From NCBI RefSeq assembly GCF_020640915.1, contig NZ_JADWDC010000004.1:62001-126000 (forward strand): DNA of 64,000 bases. The letters run 5' to 3'. Positions 9,112 to 18,044 of the stretch are shown one piece after another. The position numbers were made by a program, and so were the translations under genes. Position 1 is the first letter of the stretch, and each line of letters opens with the position of its first letter. The notes beneath the pieces were generated by a model. That model worked only from the letters and a program-made list of their open reading frames with translations, had not been told where the DNA came from and searched no databases. Source of the DNA: Waterburya agarophytonicola KI4 (GTDB taxonomy: Bacteria; Cyanobacteriota; Cyanobacteriia; Cyanobacteriales; Xenococcaceae).

Positions 9112-11186
9112 ATCTTCGGCAAGGAAATCATAAATATAGTGCCAGTCATTGAATTACTCTCTAAAGTTAGTTTTCCTTTTCGACAATTTATAATCTGAGA
9201 AACTAAATGTAAACCCATTCCATCCCCACGTCCCTCTTTAAAAGATACAAAAGGAAAAAATATCTTTTGTTGAAGTTCTTCTGGAATTCCCATGCCATTA
9301 TCCTCTACTATGAGCTTAATATTTTTTGGAGTGTTAATAGTTTTTAATTTTATTTTAGGCTCAAAGCTTTTAGATTGATTTAATTCAGGATTAATTGCAT
9401 ATACAGCATTAGAAATGAGATTTTCAACTATAATCAACCAATCATCAATATGAACTTTTTGAGCTATGACTAATTCGTCATAGTTTGGCTCAATTGAGTA
9501 AGTATAATCTATACGCTGCTCGGATATAAATTGATTAATAAATTCATTTATTTTAAAGTTTAGGTCATGTACCTCTATATTATGAATAAAACTTGAATAA
9601 GTATAATTTAGAAAGTTCGCTGTGCGTTCTTGATAGCGATTAATTCTTATTATTCCTGCATCAATAGCTTGGTTTCTCGTAGTAATTGAGTCAATATTTT
9701 GTCTGAGTAAATTATCTAAAAACTCAATTTCGCTATTTTCAAAAAGAGATAAATTATCGTTTATTTTGCTTGCGATCGCCTTATTATTACGATGAATTCC
9801 CCTATTTGCCGAGGCAATTTGACGAGAAACCCCCCTAATATTATGTTTAAAGTCTTTCATCAATAACTTTAGGTAATGAAAATCTCGTTTTTCTTTCTGA
9901 GATTGACTAAATGTATTGAAACATATCCAACTCAATATGATGCCGATGATACTGGGGGTGATACTAATCCAAATTCCAAAGTTTTGAAAGCTAACTAGGC
10001 AAATAATGCAAAGTACTGCAATATATAAAATTCCATAAATAAAGGTTCTTAATCTAAGTTGACTAAGAGAGCCATTACTATTGAAGAAATCTTCGCACTT
10101 TTTGGCAATACTAAACATTGGAAGAATAAGTAGAGCATATTCGACCCATAAAGGAGCAGGATGTATCAAATTGCGATCGTCAAGGGCAGCACTGATTATA
10201 GAGCTTGAAACTTGTGCAACTATTTCCACTCCATTCATTAACTCTTCTCGCGTGGAAAACCGATCTAATGGTGTGCGATGAGTATCTCCATTATAGCTAG
10301 TTACATTACCTATAATTACTAAGCGATCGCTAAATAAGTTATCGAGATTTTTTGATTCTTTAAGAATTTCTGCTACTGAAATAGATTGAAAATTATCATC
10401 TAGCTTAGTCTTCCGCCAGTTAAGCAGAAATTTCCACTGAGAATCATCTTTCACAAATTTACTTGCACTTAGTTTTGTAGGAAATTTTCCTAAAACTATT
10501 GATTTATTATCTTTGTGGATATTTAATCCATCGATAATATTGTCTGCCAACCAGCCATCTTTAGCGAGGTATTGGTATGCCAAAGCGACTCCAATGTAAG
10601 GTATTTCCGTAGGATTTCCGTCTACGTCAATATTAGGAAAAGTATACGCCTTACGAACTCTAACATCAAGGTCTTGATATAGATCTGAAGCTGCCACACG
10701 ACCATTTTTGGCAAGAACTGGTGTTGGTTCGATCTTGGGAAAGACAATTTTCTGAATTCCAATAATATTGGAATTATTCATAAACGTTCGGCTAAGAGAA
10801 TTATAGGCTTGAATATTTGCTTCGCGATCGAGCTTAAATGATGGGACTGGAATGTCTCTATATAAATCCAATCCTAGAGTAATAGGATTATGTCTTAGAA
10901 CTTTATTGAGTAAAAGATTAAGAGTGTTATCTGAAATAATAGATTCTTGCAGTGTATTAATGCTGTTTTCATCCCATTCAATTAAAGTAATTCTTCGATC
11001 GATAGGCTCTTGTTGCTGTATATAAAAAAGAAGGTCGTAATTAGCTAGCTCTATATTATGTATCATTCCAAATTGATGAATGGTAATAATAGAAAAGCTA
11101 AGATACATCGCCAGAAAAATAAATGGCTTTGCAAACTTCTTGGGGAGATTTTTGATTTTTTTGTTAAGGTTAAATATCCTTTTCAA
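9105..11186 (-). CDS. CHASE2-domain sensor histidine kinase
   Basis: 693 aa. One N-terminal TM helix (about 20-38) leads to an extracytoplasmic CHASE2 sensor (about 50-330), then a cluster of hydrophobic helices (about 345-425) and a cytoplasmic kinase core. The core has a degenerate H-box region (KDFKHNIRG), N-box NLISNAVYAI, G1 DNGMGIPEEL, an F-box and G2 GDGMGLHLV. The start appears to be TTG with AAAAG upstream, and it overlaps the end of the DUF928 gene by 17 bases, so the two are translationally coupled. No response regulator follows; the nearby receiver-MFS fusion is a possible partner (inference). Confidence 0.87.
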   Translation of the reverse strand: MKRIFNLNKKIKNLPKKFAKPFIFLAMYLSFSIITIHQFGMIHNIELANYDLLFYIQQQEPIDRRITLIEWDENSINTLQESIISDNTLNLLLNKVLRHNPITLGLDLYRDIPVPSFKLDREANIQAYNSLSRTFMNNSNIIGIQKIVFPKIEPTPVLAKNGRVAASDLYQDLDVRVRKAYTFPNIDVDGNPTEIPYIGVALAYQYLAKDGWLADNIIDGLNIHKDNKSIVLGKFPTKLSASKFVKDDSQWKFLLNWRKTKLDDNFQSISVAEILKESKNLDNLFSDRLVIIGNVTSYNGDTHRTPLDRFSTREELMNGVEIVAQVSSSIISAALDDRNLIHPAPLWVEYALLILPMFSIAKKCEDFFNSNGSLSQLRLRTFIYGILYIAVLCIICLVSFQNFGIWISITPSIIGIILSWICFNTFSQSQKEKRDFHYLKLLMKDFKHNIRGVSRQIASANRGIHRNNKAIASKINDNLSLFENSEIEFLDNLLRQNIDSITTRNQAIDAGIIRINRYQERTANFLNYTYSSFIHNIEVHDLNFKINEFINQFISEQRIDYTYSIEPNYDELVIAQKVHIDDWLIIVENLISNAVYAINPELNQSKSFEPKIKLKTINTPKNIKLIVEDNGMGIPEELQQKIFFPFVSFKEGRGDGMGLHLVSQIINCRKGKLTLESNSMTGTIFMISLPKIY

Positions 11187-11871
11187 CTTTTAAATGCTTG
11201 AAAAATATGTTGTGACCTAAAAAAGTATTTACTTCTTGTTCTGGAGTATCCTGTACAACTAAATCAATTGTCTCGTACCAAAGACCATTTGCATTGTATA
11301 TTTCTATTTTCTCAAGATTTGAAGTTGCATTGCTAAGTTTTGTAGCAATACTAGGAGCAATATTTACTCTTTCAATTCCTGCATTTAAAACTGTTTGATA
11401 ATACTGTGGAGTATTTTTACAAGGAATTGCAATATACCACAAGTATACATTATTACTTTTTAGCTTTATATCCAGCGGTAAAGAAATTTTTTTGATTCCT
11501 GGTTCTTCAATCTTAATTCTTTTTTCCACTAAAGGTTGGGGAGTTGCTGGATCTATTAAGGTAAAAGCAACTGAGACAGATTCGTTAGCGCGAAAATATA
11601 AATATAATGAAGGGTTTTCAGAAATAGTTTGATGAGCTACTGAAAGGTTGGGTACAAGTAGCTCAATTCCATTGGCGGACGTTATTGATGGAATACATTT
11701 GGAACGAGATCCAGTGCCAATAGTTCGGCGTTGACTGACCTTAGTTGCCTTTTTAGATACTTTGAAGTTTCCAATCAAATTAGCTAAAGCAGTATCAGAA
11801 ACAAAAAAAAAGTAGTTGAATACTAATATGCTTGTAAGTGCTTTCAACAAATTTTTGTGTATGATTATCAA
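11170..11871 (-). CDS. DUF928 family exported protein
   Basis: 233 aa with a signal peptide (about 1-31, ending near DTALA). The body matches the cyanobacterial DUF928 pattern: a GTGSRSKC segment, PNLSVAHQTISENPSLYLYF, then strands of an Ig-like fold with YLWYIAIPC. DUF928 genes recur beside CHASE2 kinases and CHAT proteins in cyanobacteria, as here. The only plausible start is TTG at 11871; no ATG lies upstream of the signal peptide. It is the first gene of a leftward pair with the CHASE2 kinase and is divergent from the CHAT gene, 134 bases away. Function unknown. Confidence 0.8.
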   Translation of the reverse strand: MIIIHKNLLKALTSILVFNYFFFVSDTALANLIGNFKVSKKATKVSQRRTIGTGSRSKCIPSITSANGIELLVPNLSVAHQTISENPSLYLYFRANESVSVAFTLIDPATPQPLVEKRIKIEEPGIKKISLPLDIKLKSNNVYLWYIAIPCKNTPQYYQTVLNAGIERVNIAPSIATKLSNATSNLEKIEIYNANGLWYETIDLVVQDTPEQEVNTFLGHNIFFKHLKVEKDI

Positions 11872-12005
11872 AATATTTTAACCGTAAGGAGAGTAACCAG
11901 TATTAAGTTAATAGTTAATAATTTATAAGTCTCAATAGCTAGAATAAATGATACCTTAATAAAGCTCATAGTAAAGCTATCTGAGTTAAACTTTCATAAT
12001 TGAAA

Positions 12006-14360
12006 ATGGCAAGGCAAAATAACTGTTTAATATCATCTATTTTTATTTTTGTTACTGTTATATTCAGCTTGTTTTCATCTATCTCCGTTAATGCGATAGA
12101 GCGCGAAAAAGCTGATATTCACGAACGTGTAAATAAATTAGAAAAAGCAGGAAAATTTAGCCAAGTAATTCAAATATGGCAAGAACAAGCAGAGATATAT
12201 AGAAATGAAAATAATTCAAATAAAGAAGCAGAAGTTTTATTTGCAATAGCTGAAGTATATAACAAAGTTGGTAATTTTGATCTTGCAATTGGTAAGCTAA
12301 ACTACATCATTGATCTAAATATAAAAAAACCAAAGTTAAACGCTTTAGTTTTGGAAGAAATTGGTAATTCTTTTCAGGGGAAAGGTAAATATAAACAAGC
12401 AGTTTCTGCATATCAAAAAAGCCTAAGACTTAATAATTCATTATCCTGTTTAAATAATTTGGTTAAGACCTGGATAGTATTTATCGATAAGACTATGGTA
12501 GAACTGGAGGGAGTAAAGGAAAAAGAATACTTAGAATCTGATATATCACAGTATAACGATAGGTTACTGGAATACAATAGGGAAAAAAGATTATTTACCA
12601 ATGCAGCTTCGAGATACAAGCTTGAGAAAAAAGTAGATATTTTGAAAAAATTAGCTTTAGAAAGAGCAAACGAAGCTGTAAAAATTAGAGTAGTTAATAA
12701 TTCGTTGTCAGAAGTATATGCTCTGATTAATTGGCACAAATTAACCTCCCAATCTATTTCAAAAGCTCAATTATTTCATGCTCGTAAAATACTTGAGTCT
12801 GAGTTACCTTCTAGAGCCTTAGTTTTTTCCTTGATTAACTGGAGTAAAGTAGATATTGATAATAATATTTACTGGCTCAAAAAAGCAGAGGAGGTAGTTA
12901 GTTTAATCCAAGATCCAGTGGCTCAATCTCATGTAGCGCAGGAATTAGGACAATATTACTATGATAACGATCGGTTTGAAGCTGCATTACAGTACACGCA
13001 ACAATCACAGTTAATTGCCCAATCCTATTTTTTGTTTGAGAACTTATATCGAGCGCAATGGCTAGCAGGAAAAGCTTATTTGAGGCTCAATCAGCGTAGT
13101 GACAGCCTAACTGCATATAAAAATGCGATCGCAGCTTTGGATACGGTAAATCAAAATATTACGTCCTGGGATTCTGTCCAAAAAGCAAAGTATAGGCTAG
13201 ATACTAAGCCTCTTTATCATGAGTTAATCGATCTTTTACTAGGGCAGGAACGGGTAAGTAAGCAGGATATAAAGCAGGCTATATTCGTGGCTGATAAATT
13301 AAGATTTTCAGAGCTTCAGAATTATTTTGGTGATGACTGTTTTGAAGTTCGTAGCTTAGATTCTACCCAAGCTATTTTAGAAAAAGAAAAAAATGAGACG
13401 TTACTCTATTCGATAGTGCTAGATGATAAATCCTATGTAATCCTTAAATTACCTGACGGATCGTTTCACTTGAATAAGCTGGATATACCTAAGTCTGAAA
13501 TTCAAAAGCTAGCTGTAGCATGGCGTAAAAATTTGACTGCTGGAAATACCAATAAATTTCAAATACAAGGTCGAGAATTATACGATTTACTAATTAGTCC
13601 TTTTGAGCAAAAGCTGGAATTATCAGAATTTGAGGTGCTAATTTTTATTCATGATGGTATTCTACGTAATCTTCCAATGGCAGCATTATATGATGGCGAT
13701 CGCTATTTAGCCCAAAAGTGGGCAAGTGTTTCTTCTTTGGGTTTAAATATTGCAACAGAAAATCTCCCTTCATCTAATACTCAAGCTCTAATATTTGGAT
13801 TGTCCCGCCCGAATCAGCCAGGATGGACAGATTTAGAAATGGTCGATCGTGAAGTTAATCTTGTTCATCAACTTATTGGAGGACAAAAATATCTTGATGA
13901 TGATTTTACCGTTAGTAACCTAACCAATCGGCTGGATAAAAAATTCTATTCGGTAGTTCATTTGGCTACTCACGGCTACTTTGCGGGAAATGTAAAAGAT
14001 TCTTTTCTGCTTGCCTATGATGGTCAAATATCAATTACAGATCTAGAAAAGATTTTGCAAAACCAAACAGCGATCGATTTACTAGTGCTGAGTGCTTGTG
14101 AAACCGCAATAACTAGCGATAGTTCATTACTAGGACTAGCTGGTGTTGCAGCTAGAAATGGTGTTAAATCTATTCTAGGAAGTCTTTGGCTGGTACAAGA
14201 TGATTTGCAAAGTGAAATCATGGGAGACTTTTATACTTACCTAGCTAATTCTGATAATAATAAGGCTATTGCTCTACAAAAAGTTCAGCAGAAAATGATA
14301 TCTCAATATGCCCATCCTCAAAATTGGGCTGCACTTAATTTAATCGGGGACTACCGATAA
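12006..14360 (+). CDS. TPR-CHAT protein (caspase-like protease)
   Basis: 784 aa from the ATG at 12006 (a TTG two codons earlier is less likely). A signal-like hydrophobic segment at about 10-30 suggests it is exported or membrane-attached. TPR-like helices span about 40-410. The C-terminal CHAT domain (about 470-784) has the caspase-type dyad: His656 in VVHLATHGYF and Cys698 in LVLSACETA, followed by GVKSILGSLWLVQD. CHAT enzymes are cysteine proteases of the caspase clan; in cyanobacteria they often accompany DUF928, CHASE2 and two-partner secretion genes. Substrate unknown. It is divergent from DUF928. Confidence 0.9.
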   Translation: MARQNNCLISSIFIFVTVIFSLFSSISVNAIEREKADIHERVNKLEKAGKFSQVIQIWQEQAEIYRNENNSNKEAEVLFAIAEVYNKVGNFDLAIGKLNYIIDLNIKKPKLNALVLEEIGNSFQGKGKYKQAVSAYQKSLRLNNSLSCLNNLVKTWIVFIDKTMVELEGVKEKEYLESDISQYNDRLLEYNREKRLFTNAASRYKLEKKVDILKKLALERANEAVKIRVVNNSLSEVYALINWHKLTSQSISKAQLFHARKILESELPSRALVFSLINWSKVDIDNNIYWLKKAEEVVSLIQDPVAQSHVAQELGQYYYDNDRFEAALQYTQQSQLIAQSYFLFENLYRAQWLAGKAYLRLNQRSDSLTAYKNAIAALDTVNQNITSWDSVQKAKYRLDTKPLYHELIDLLLGQERVSKQDIKQAIFVADKLRFSELQNYFGDDCFEVRSLDSTQAILEKEKNETLLYSIVLDDKSYVILKLPDGSFHLNKLDIPKSEIQKLAVAWRKNLTAGNTNKFQIQGRELYDLLISPFEQKLELSEFEVLIFIHDGILRNLPMAALYDGDRYLAQKWASVSSLGLNIATENLPSSNTQALIFGLSRPNQPGWTDLEMVDREVNLVHQLIGGQKYLDDDFTVSNLTNRLDKKFYSVVHLATHGYFAGNVKDSFLLAYDGQISITDLEKILQNQTAIDLLVLSACETAITSDSSLLGLAGVAARNGVKSILGSLWLVQDDLQSEIMGDFYTYLANSDNNKAIALQKVQQKMISQYAHPQNWAALNLIGDYR

Positions 14361-14381
14361 TCAATTTTCTAATACGAGTCA

Positions 14382-14960
14382 TTAAAGGCTAAAGTCATTA
14401 TCGCTAGACTCGTCGAACTGCAAACGTGCTGCTCCCAAATATATCCCTTGAGATTTTTCTCCATCGGGATAAGCAGTAACGCCAAACAAATATGTACCAC
14501 CAAAATCAGGATTGCGTTTCGGTTTAAGACCAACCGTAAAGGTAGTGCCAGCAGATATAGGTTTGGCAAAAGTTATCGTCACGGTTTCGGTTTCTTCATC
14601 AAAAGTAGCATTGGAGATCGCTATCTCTTCAGTTCTGTTTCTCGCTGTTCCTACTGCTGCAATCGTTTTATCGAGTTTATAATTAATATTATCTCCTCCT
14701 TGACGCAGATTTATAGTTATCTTTTGTACTGATTCTTTTGCTGCTTCAGGCAAAAAGAAGGTGAAATAATATTTAGCACCTCTTGCTCTAGTCGCTCTAA
14801 ACGTAGTTATGGCATCGAGTAATTTAGGAGGATTAGCAAATGCCACTGTACCATCAGCTAGTTGAACCGCTTGAGTCGCTGGAATACTTGTCCCCCATAG
14901 ACCTGCGCCCACTGCTATAAGAATTCCTAGTTGTTGGAAAGTCGATGTAATTTTGTTCAT
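14382..14960 (-). CDS. DUF2808 domain exported protein
   Basis: 192 aa. The signal peptide (about 1-31) ends near ATQAVQ, and the mature part carries the DUF2808 pattern: TFRATRARGAKYYFTFFLPEAAKESVQKI, a beta-sandwich and a KRNPDFGGTYLFGVTAYPDGE segment (quoted in parts of the domain core). This family is cyanobacterial, periplasmic or secreted, with no assigned function. It converges on the CHAT gene with a 21-base gap, so its own promoter lies at 14961-15007. Confidence 0.8.
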   Translation of the reverse strand: MNKITSTFQQLGILIAVGAGLWGTSIPATQAVQLADGTVAFANPPKLLDAITTFRATRARGAKYYFTFFLPEAAKESVQKITINLRQGGDNINYKLDKTIAAVGTARNRTEEIAISNATFDEETETVTITFAKPISAGTTFTVGLKPKRNPDFGGTYLFGVTAYPDGEKSQGIYLGAARLQFDESSDNDFSL

Positions 14961-15007
14961 TGTGTTCTTTCTCTATTTATTAGTTTGAAATTGAATTGGA
15001 ATACCGA

Positions 15008-15763
15008 TTAATATCGGTTTCGACAGTATTTTGAAATTTCCGAACTACTTAAATCACCTAAATTTAGTGGTTTTAGTGGTTTATGATTACAACGATAGGC
15101 AACTATTAATCCAGAAATTTGAGGTAAAGTTTTCACAACGATACCCAAACTAATAACGACCATTGAAGCGATCGCTATTTTTTTGATTGATTTAGCATTA
15201 GCAGATTTTCTAGTTGAATTTAGCTTGGAATTGAGAATAAAAGAAGCTTTTGCATAAGATTCTGAAGTATTAACCGAGCTAGAGTTTTCTTCGATCTCGG
15301 CTAGTTGTTTCAGCAGCCATCGTTGAGTAAATACTGCTTTATATATAGGATTGGCAAATTTTAGCTTGCCAATTTTTTTTACTATTAGTCCAGAGCTTCT
15401 TAAGAGCAAATCTTCTGGAGAATTTATACTCGATAAAACTTTTTGCTGTAATATTTCCTGTAATCTAAGTAAAACTGCTTGTCGCTGTTTTCCTTCTCCC
15501 AAGGATTGCTCTATTTGCTTAAAATGGGATGCTGCTAGTTGATTTTGCCAGTCTCGAATGAGATAAGAATATACAAGTTGCTCGACAAATATCTTCTCTT
15601 GTCCAGGAGGTACTTTTCGTCGAGACTTAAGAACAAGCAGACAAATTTTATCGGTTAGCCAAGACTGAAATTCAGTCCAATACATAATTTCTTTGGCTAT
15701 TGCACCAGGACGGCTTAAATTAGGTATTTTTTTGGCTTCAAAAACAAATTTGCCGATATCCAT
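15008..15763 (-). CDS. AAA-like (AAA_35) C-terminal module with a TM helix, no P-loop
   Basis: 251 aa. Residues about 25-165 resemble the region after the NTPase core of the large cyanobacterial AAA-like proteins: FQSWLTDKICLLVL, then VEQLVYSYLIRDW, RLQEILQQKV, LLLRSSGLIVKKIGKLKFANPIY and FTQRWLLKQL. The preceding ATPase part (Walker A/B) is absent, and no coding remnant of it is in front. A TM helix at about 197-215 is followed by a short Cys-containing tail. It may be a binding or adaptor remnant of a STAND-like protein, or a stable stand-alone family. Function unknown; the homology call rests on pattern recognition only. Confidence 0.6.
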   Translation of the reverse strand: MDIGKFVFEAKKIPNLSRPGAIAKEIMYWTEFQSWLTDKICLLVLKSRRKVPPGQEKIFVEQLVYSYLIRDWQNQLAASHFKQIEQSLGEGKQRQAVLLRLQEILQQKVLSSINSPEDLLLRSSGLIVKKIGKLKFANPIYKAVFTQRWLLKQLAEIEENSSSVNTSESYAKASFILNSKLNSTRKSANAKSIKKIAIASMVVISLGIVVKTLPQISGLIVAYRCNHKPLKPLNLGDLSSSEISKYCRNRY

Positions 15764-15769
15764 AGTTTT

Positions 15770-15865
15770 TTATAGACGAATTAAACCTGAATAAACCCGT
15801 TTGATCGCAGGATCGTCTGCTGTCCAATTAAGTTTGACCCAATCGTATTTACTATTCAGCATCAT
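15770..15865 (-). CDS. Possible 31-aa peptide or gene remnant
   Basis: A short frame from ATG 15865 to TAA 15770-15772 encodes 31 aa that look like real protein sequence (YDWVKLNWTADDPAIKRVYS), ending 7 bases before the AAA-like module gene. No clear ribosome binding site is visible. It may be the end of a lost gene or a small peptide; I cannot assign a function. The rest of 15866-16037 holds a hairpin repeat and no gene. Confidence 0.3.
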   Translation of the reverse strand: MMLNSKYDWVKLNWTADDPAIKRVYSGLIRL

Positions 15866-15877
15866 CACACGGTTAAA

Positions 15878-15906
15878 GCGATGCCTGCGGCTAGCTCCGC
15901 AATCGC
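15878..15906. repeat. Small GC-rich hairpin repeat
   Basis: 29 bases starting GCGATGCCTGCGG and ending CCGCAATCGC form a stem-loop (GCGAT/ATCGC and GCGG/CCGC) far more GC-rich than the surroundings. This is the style of the short dispersed palindromic repeats common in cyanobacterial intergenic DNA. No second full copy was found in the window. Confidence 0.45.
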
Positions 15907-16037
15907 GCTTGTCTGGTAAAGCGGGAATCACCCTAAAAACAATAGATTCACTATTTTAAAAAGCAACTTGCCACAATTGGGGATTGATTTGAAGTATTTC
16001 GATTACTTGTTAAATTTCCATCAATAAAGCGATCGCA

Positions 16038-16331
16038 TCAAATTTTAGAGTTACCTCTATAAACCCTGCGTGACTTCCACCACATAGAAATACCCGTTAC
16101 AGTCAAAAACAGTAATCCAATTCCATTAAGAAAAGGAAAACTTCTTTGAAAATCAATGTAGCCAAAGTCACCTTTATGCCAGTGAATAGCCCAACTAACC
16201 TGTTTGACAAAACCGCCTATTTCTCCAATTTGATAGATGATTCCCGTAATTGTTGTTAGCAAAATGGGAAGTAGCATAACTGGAGCAAGCCAGCGATGCC
16301 ATTGACGTATTTTTGCAGCTTTAATTTTCAT
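16038..16331 (-). CDS. Short PepSY-associated TM protein
   Basis: 97 aa, consisting of an N-terminal PepSY-TM-type helix (RQWHRWLAPVMLLPILLTTI, with the typical WHRW), a periplasmic loop with His residues (IHWHKGDFGYID) and a second helix ending in GISMWWKSRR. Full-length PepSY-TM proteins are about four times longer and often act as ferric reductases; this short form resembles a compact cyanobacterial family of unknown function. It is upstream of nothing obvious but follows the lipoprotein gene by 48 bases in the same direction, so the two may be co-transcribed. Confidence 0.7.
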   Translation of the reverse strand: MKIKAAKIRQWHRWLAPVMLLPILLTTITGIIYQIGEIGGFVKQVSWAIHWHKGDFGYIDFQRSFPFLNGIGLLFLTVTGISMWWKSRRVYRGNSKI

Positions 16332-16379
16332 AATTAAATCAGTTCACAGTGAAAAAATTAATTTTAATAATTGATTAGA

Positions 16380-16562
16380 TTAACTACCTTCCCCACCTTC
16401 ACCGCCTTCATCTTGTTGAGGGACGGTTTGTTCGGTTTCTGCACCATCTTCGCCGCCTTCTCCACCTGCACCACCAATTTCGCAGCCTGCCAAAGAGGAC
16501 ATCATACCTAGAGAAAGGAATAGCGCAATCGCTTTAGAAGTTGTTTTGTGAGAGTCGTTCAT
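16380..16562 (-). CDS. Small Gly/Glu-rich lipoprotein
   Basis: 60 aa. The signal sequence ends in a lipobox SSLAGC (Cys27), so the mature protein would be a lipid-anchored tail of about 34 residues made almost only of Gly, Glu, Asp and Gln (GGAGGEGGEDGAE, EGGEGGEGS). The acidic tail could bind cations, but that is a guess. It sits between the ferritin-like gene (44 bases upstream) and the PepSY gene. No family recognised. Confidence 0.65.
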   Translation of the reverse strand: MNDSHKTTSKAIALFLSLGMMSSLAGCEIGGAGGEGGEDGAETEQTVPQQDEGGEGGEGS

Positions 16563-16606
16563 AATAATTTCTGAATGTTAATTGAAATTTTGTTGAACCA
16601 TATAAG

Positions 16607-17302
16607 TTATTTTGGCGAGCAAGCTTCAAGTCCTGGATGACTATCAAATATTTCACCCGTGAGCTGACATACATACAATTGATGATCGGCTAGTTTCCAA
16701 TCATCTAAGTTGCCCTTAACTTGACCCAAAATTTGGGAGTGTTTATGTTCTGCAACTAAAGCCGTTTCAAATGTCTCTAAAGCTGCTGAGTTGTTGTCTA
16801 ATTTAGCTTGCTTAATAAATTGAGCATACATTTGCCGTTCGTCAGATTCACCATTAACTGAATTGTTCAAATCATGTTGGACTAATGTAGATAAATTATC
16901 AGTAGTCTCAACTTCCTGATCGACAGTAGAAGCTACTTGAGGAACAATCATTATTTTTTCAGGTGCTGCTCCCATTGCTTTGATTACTCGTGCATGATTA
17001 TCTAGATGAATTTTTTCAGCACCAGCCAAAGTTTTAAAGAGAAGAGCCAAGTCTTTGTAACCCTCCTCTCTGGCTTTTTCAGCAAAGTTCAAATACATAA
17101 CATGGGAATTAGCTTCAGAGTTGTAGGCTTCTTGTAGATTATCCAATGTGGGAGAAGCTTTACCCTTCAAAGAGTCTTCTGCTTGAACTTTGGGAGGTCG
17201 AGAACGACTGAAATATACCAAAAACAGGATTACCAAACTGGTGATGACTGTCCATATTTCTACTTTTTGGACAATAGAATCAAACTCCGAATCCTCAGTC
17301 AT
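16607..17302 (-). CDS. Membrane-anchored ferritin-like (rubrerythrin-type) protein
   Basis: 231 aa from the ATG at 17302, which has GGAGAAG 8 bases upstream; the ATG 12 codons earlier lacks such a site. A TM helix (about 16-34) anchors a four-helix ferritin-like domain (about 55-190) with Glu/ExxH-type iron ligands (SHVMYLNFAEKA, GAEKIHLDNHARV, ESDERQMYAQF, VAEHKHSQILG). The tail YVCQLTGEIFDSHPGLEAC is a degenerate rubredoxin-like segment with two of four Cys. Rubrerythrins reduce peroxide; this one would act at the membrane. It is a paralogue of 18045-18776 and carries the shared promoter element at 17398-17420. Confidence 0.82.
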   Translation of the reverse strand: MTEDSEFDSIVQKVEIWTVITSLVILFLVYFSRSRPPKVQAEDSLKGKASPTLDNLQEAYNSEANSHVMYLNFAEKAREEGYKDLALLFKTLAGAEKIHLDNHARVIKAMGAAPEKIMIVPQVASTVDQEVETTDNLSTLVQHDLNNSVNGESDERQMYAQFIKQAKLDNNSAALETFETALVAEHKHSQILGQVKGNLDDWKLADHQLYVCQLTGEIFDSHPGLEACSPK

Positions 17303-17397
17303 ATTAGTAACTTCTCCAAATTTAGTTTTGATAACCACAACCTGTAACTGGTTAGATTAGTTATGCGATTTAGCTGTGGTGGGAATTTTATAAAAAG

Positions 17398-17420
17398 AAT
17401 GAGGTAGAAATGGGGGTAGA
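17398..17420 (-). promoter_or_regulatory. Shared 11-bp direct-repeat box, copy 1
   Basis: Read leftwards the box is CTACCCCCATTTCTACCTCA, two ACCnCAnTT half-sites 11 bases apart. It lies 95 bases before the chosen start of the ferritin-like gene. Five closely similar copies precede other genes to 24.3 kb. The 11-bp spacing is typical of OmpR/PhoB-type regulators. Confidence 0.65.
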
Positions 17421-17452
17421 GGGAAAAACTATATTAGGTGTTTGTAATTAAT

Positions 17453-17893
17453 TTAGGTGGTTTTAACCAAAATTGAATCTCCTTCTACCTTGACTTCATA
17501 TCGAGTTAAAGGTTCTGTAGCAGGAGCTTCTAGGACTTCTCCACTGCTACTAAATTCCGAATCGTGACAAGGACAAAGAAATTTTTGTTGGTCTGATTCC
17601 CAAGTTACGGCGCACCCTGCATGGGGACAGGTAGGATTGACGGCAATTAATTTATCAGCGTTGATAGGGTCTTTAATGACTAAAGCTGCTCCATTAGCTA
17701 ATTCTTCGTTGAGAATTTGTCCTGTTTGCTCCAATTCGCTCACGCTGCCAACTTCTTCAAAACTACCTCCAGAAGTAGCAATCTCAGCAGTAGCCTTGTT
17801 TTTAGTTTGAGCATCACAAGCAGTCAAAGCTGTTGGTAAGATGCTCATTCCTACTCCTACACCTACAAAACTAGTAAATTCTCGACGTTTCAT
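17453..17893 (-). CDS. Rieske [2Fe-2S] lipoprotein
   Basis: 146 aa. The N-terminus is Tat-like (KRREF) and contains a lipobox LTAC (Cys25), so export with lipid anchoring is likely. The Rieske cluster ligands are present: CPHAGC (C-x-H) and CPCHDSEF (C-x2-H), with the usual disulfide Cys, and a GEVLEAPATEPLTRYEV strand after them. The length fits a soluble Rieske ferredoxin domain rather than a cytochrome b6f subunit, which has a TM anchor. It lies between two ferritin-like paralogues, suggesting an electron donor for them (inference). The promoter region 17894-18044 lacks the shared box. Confidence 0.87.
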   Translation of the reverse strand: MKRREFTSFVGVGVGMSILPTALTACDAQTKNKATAEIATSGGSFEEVGSVSELEQTGQILNEELANGAALVIKDPINADKLIAVNPTCPHAGCAVTWESDQQKFLCPCHDSEFSSSGEVLEAPATEPLTRYEVKVEGDSILVKTT

Positions 17894-18044
17894 TTAATAA
17901 AACCTGTTGCTAAGATGAATAAAATTTTCGGACAGTAATTGATTCGATTAATTGGGGAACAATATCGTTATCGTTATGCCGAACCAGATCCGTTCCCCAA
18001 GAAAATCACGTTTTTATAGTTTAAACAAGTAATCTAAATACCTT

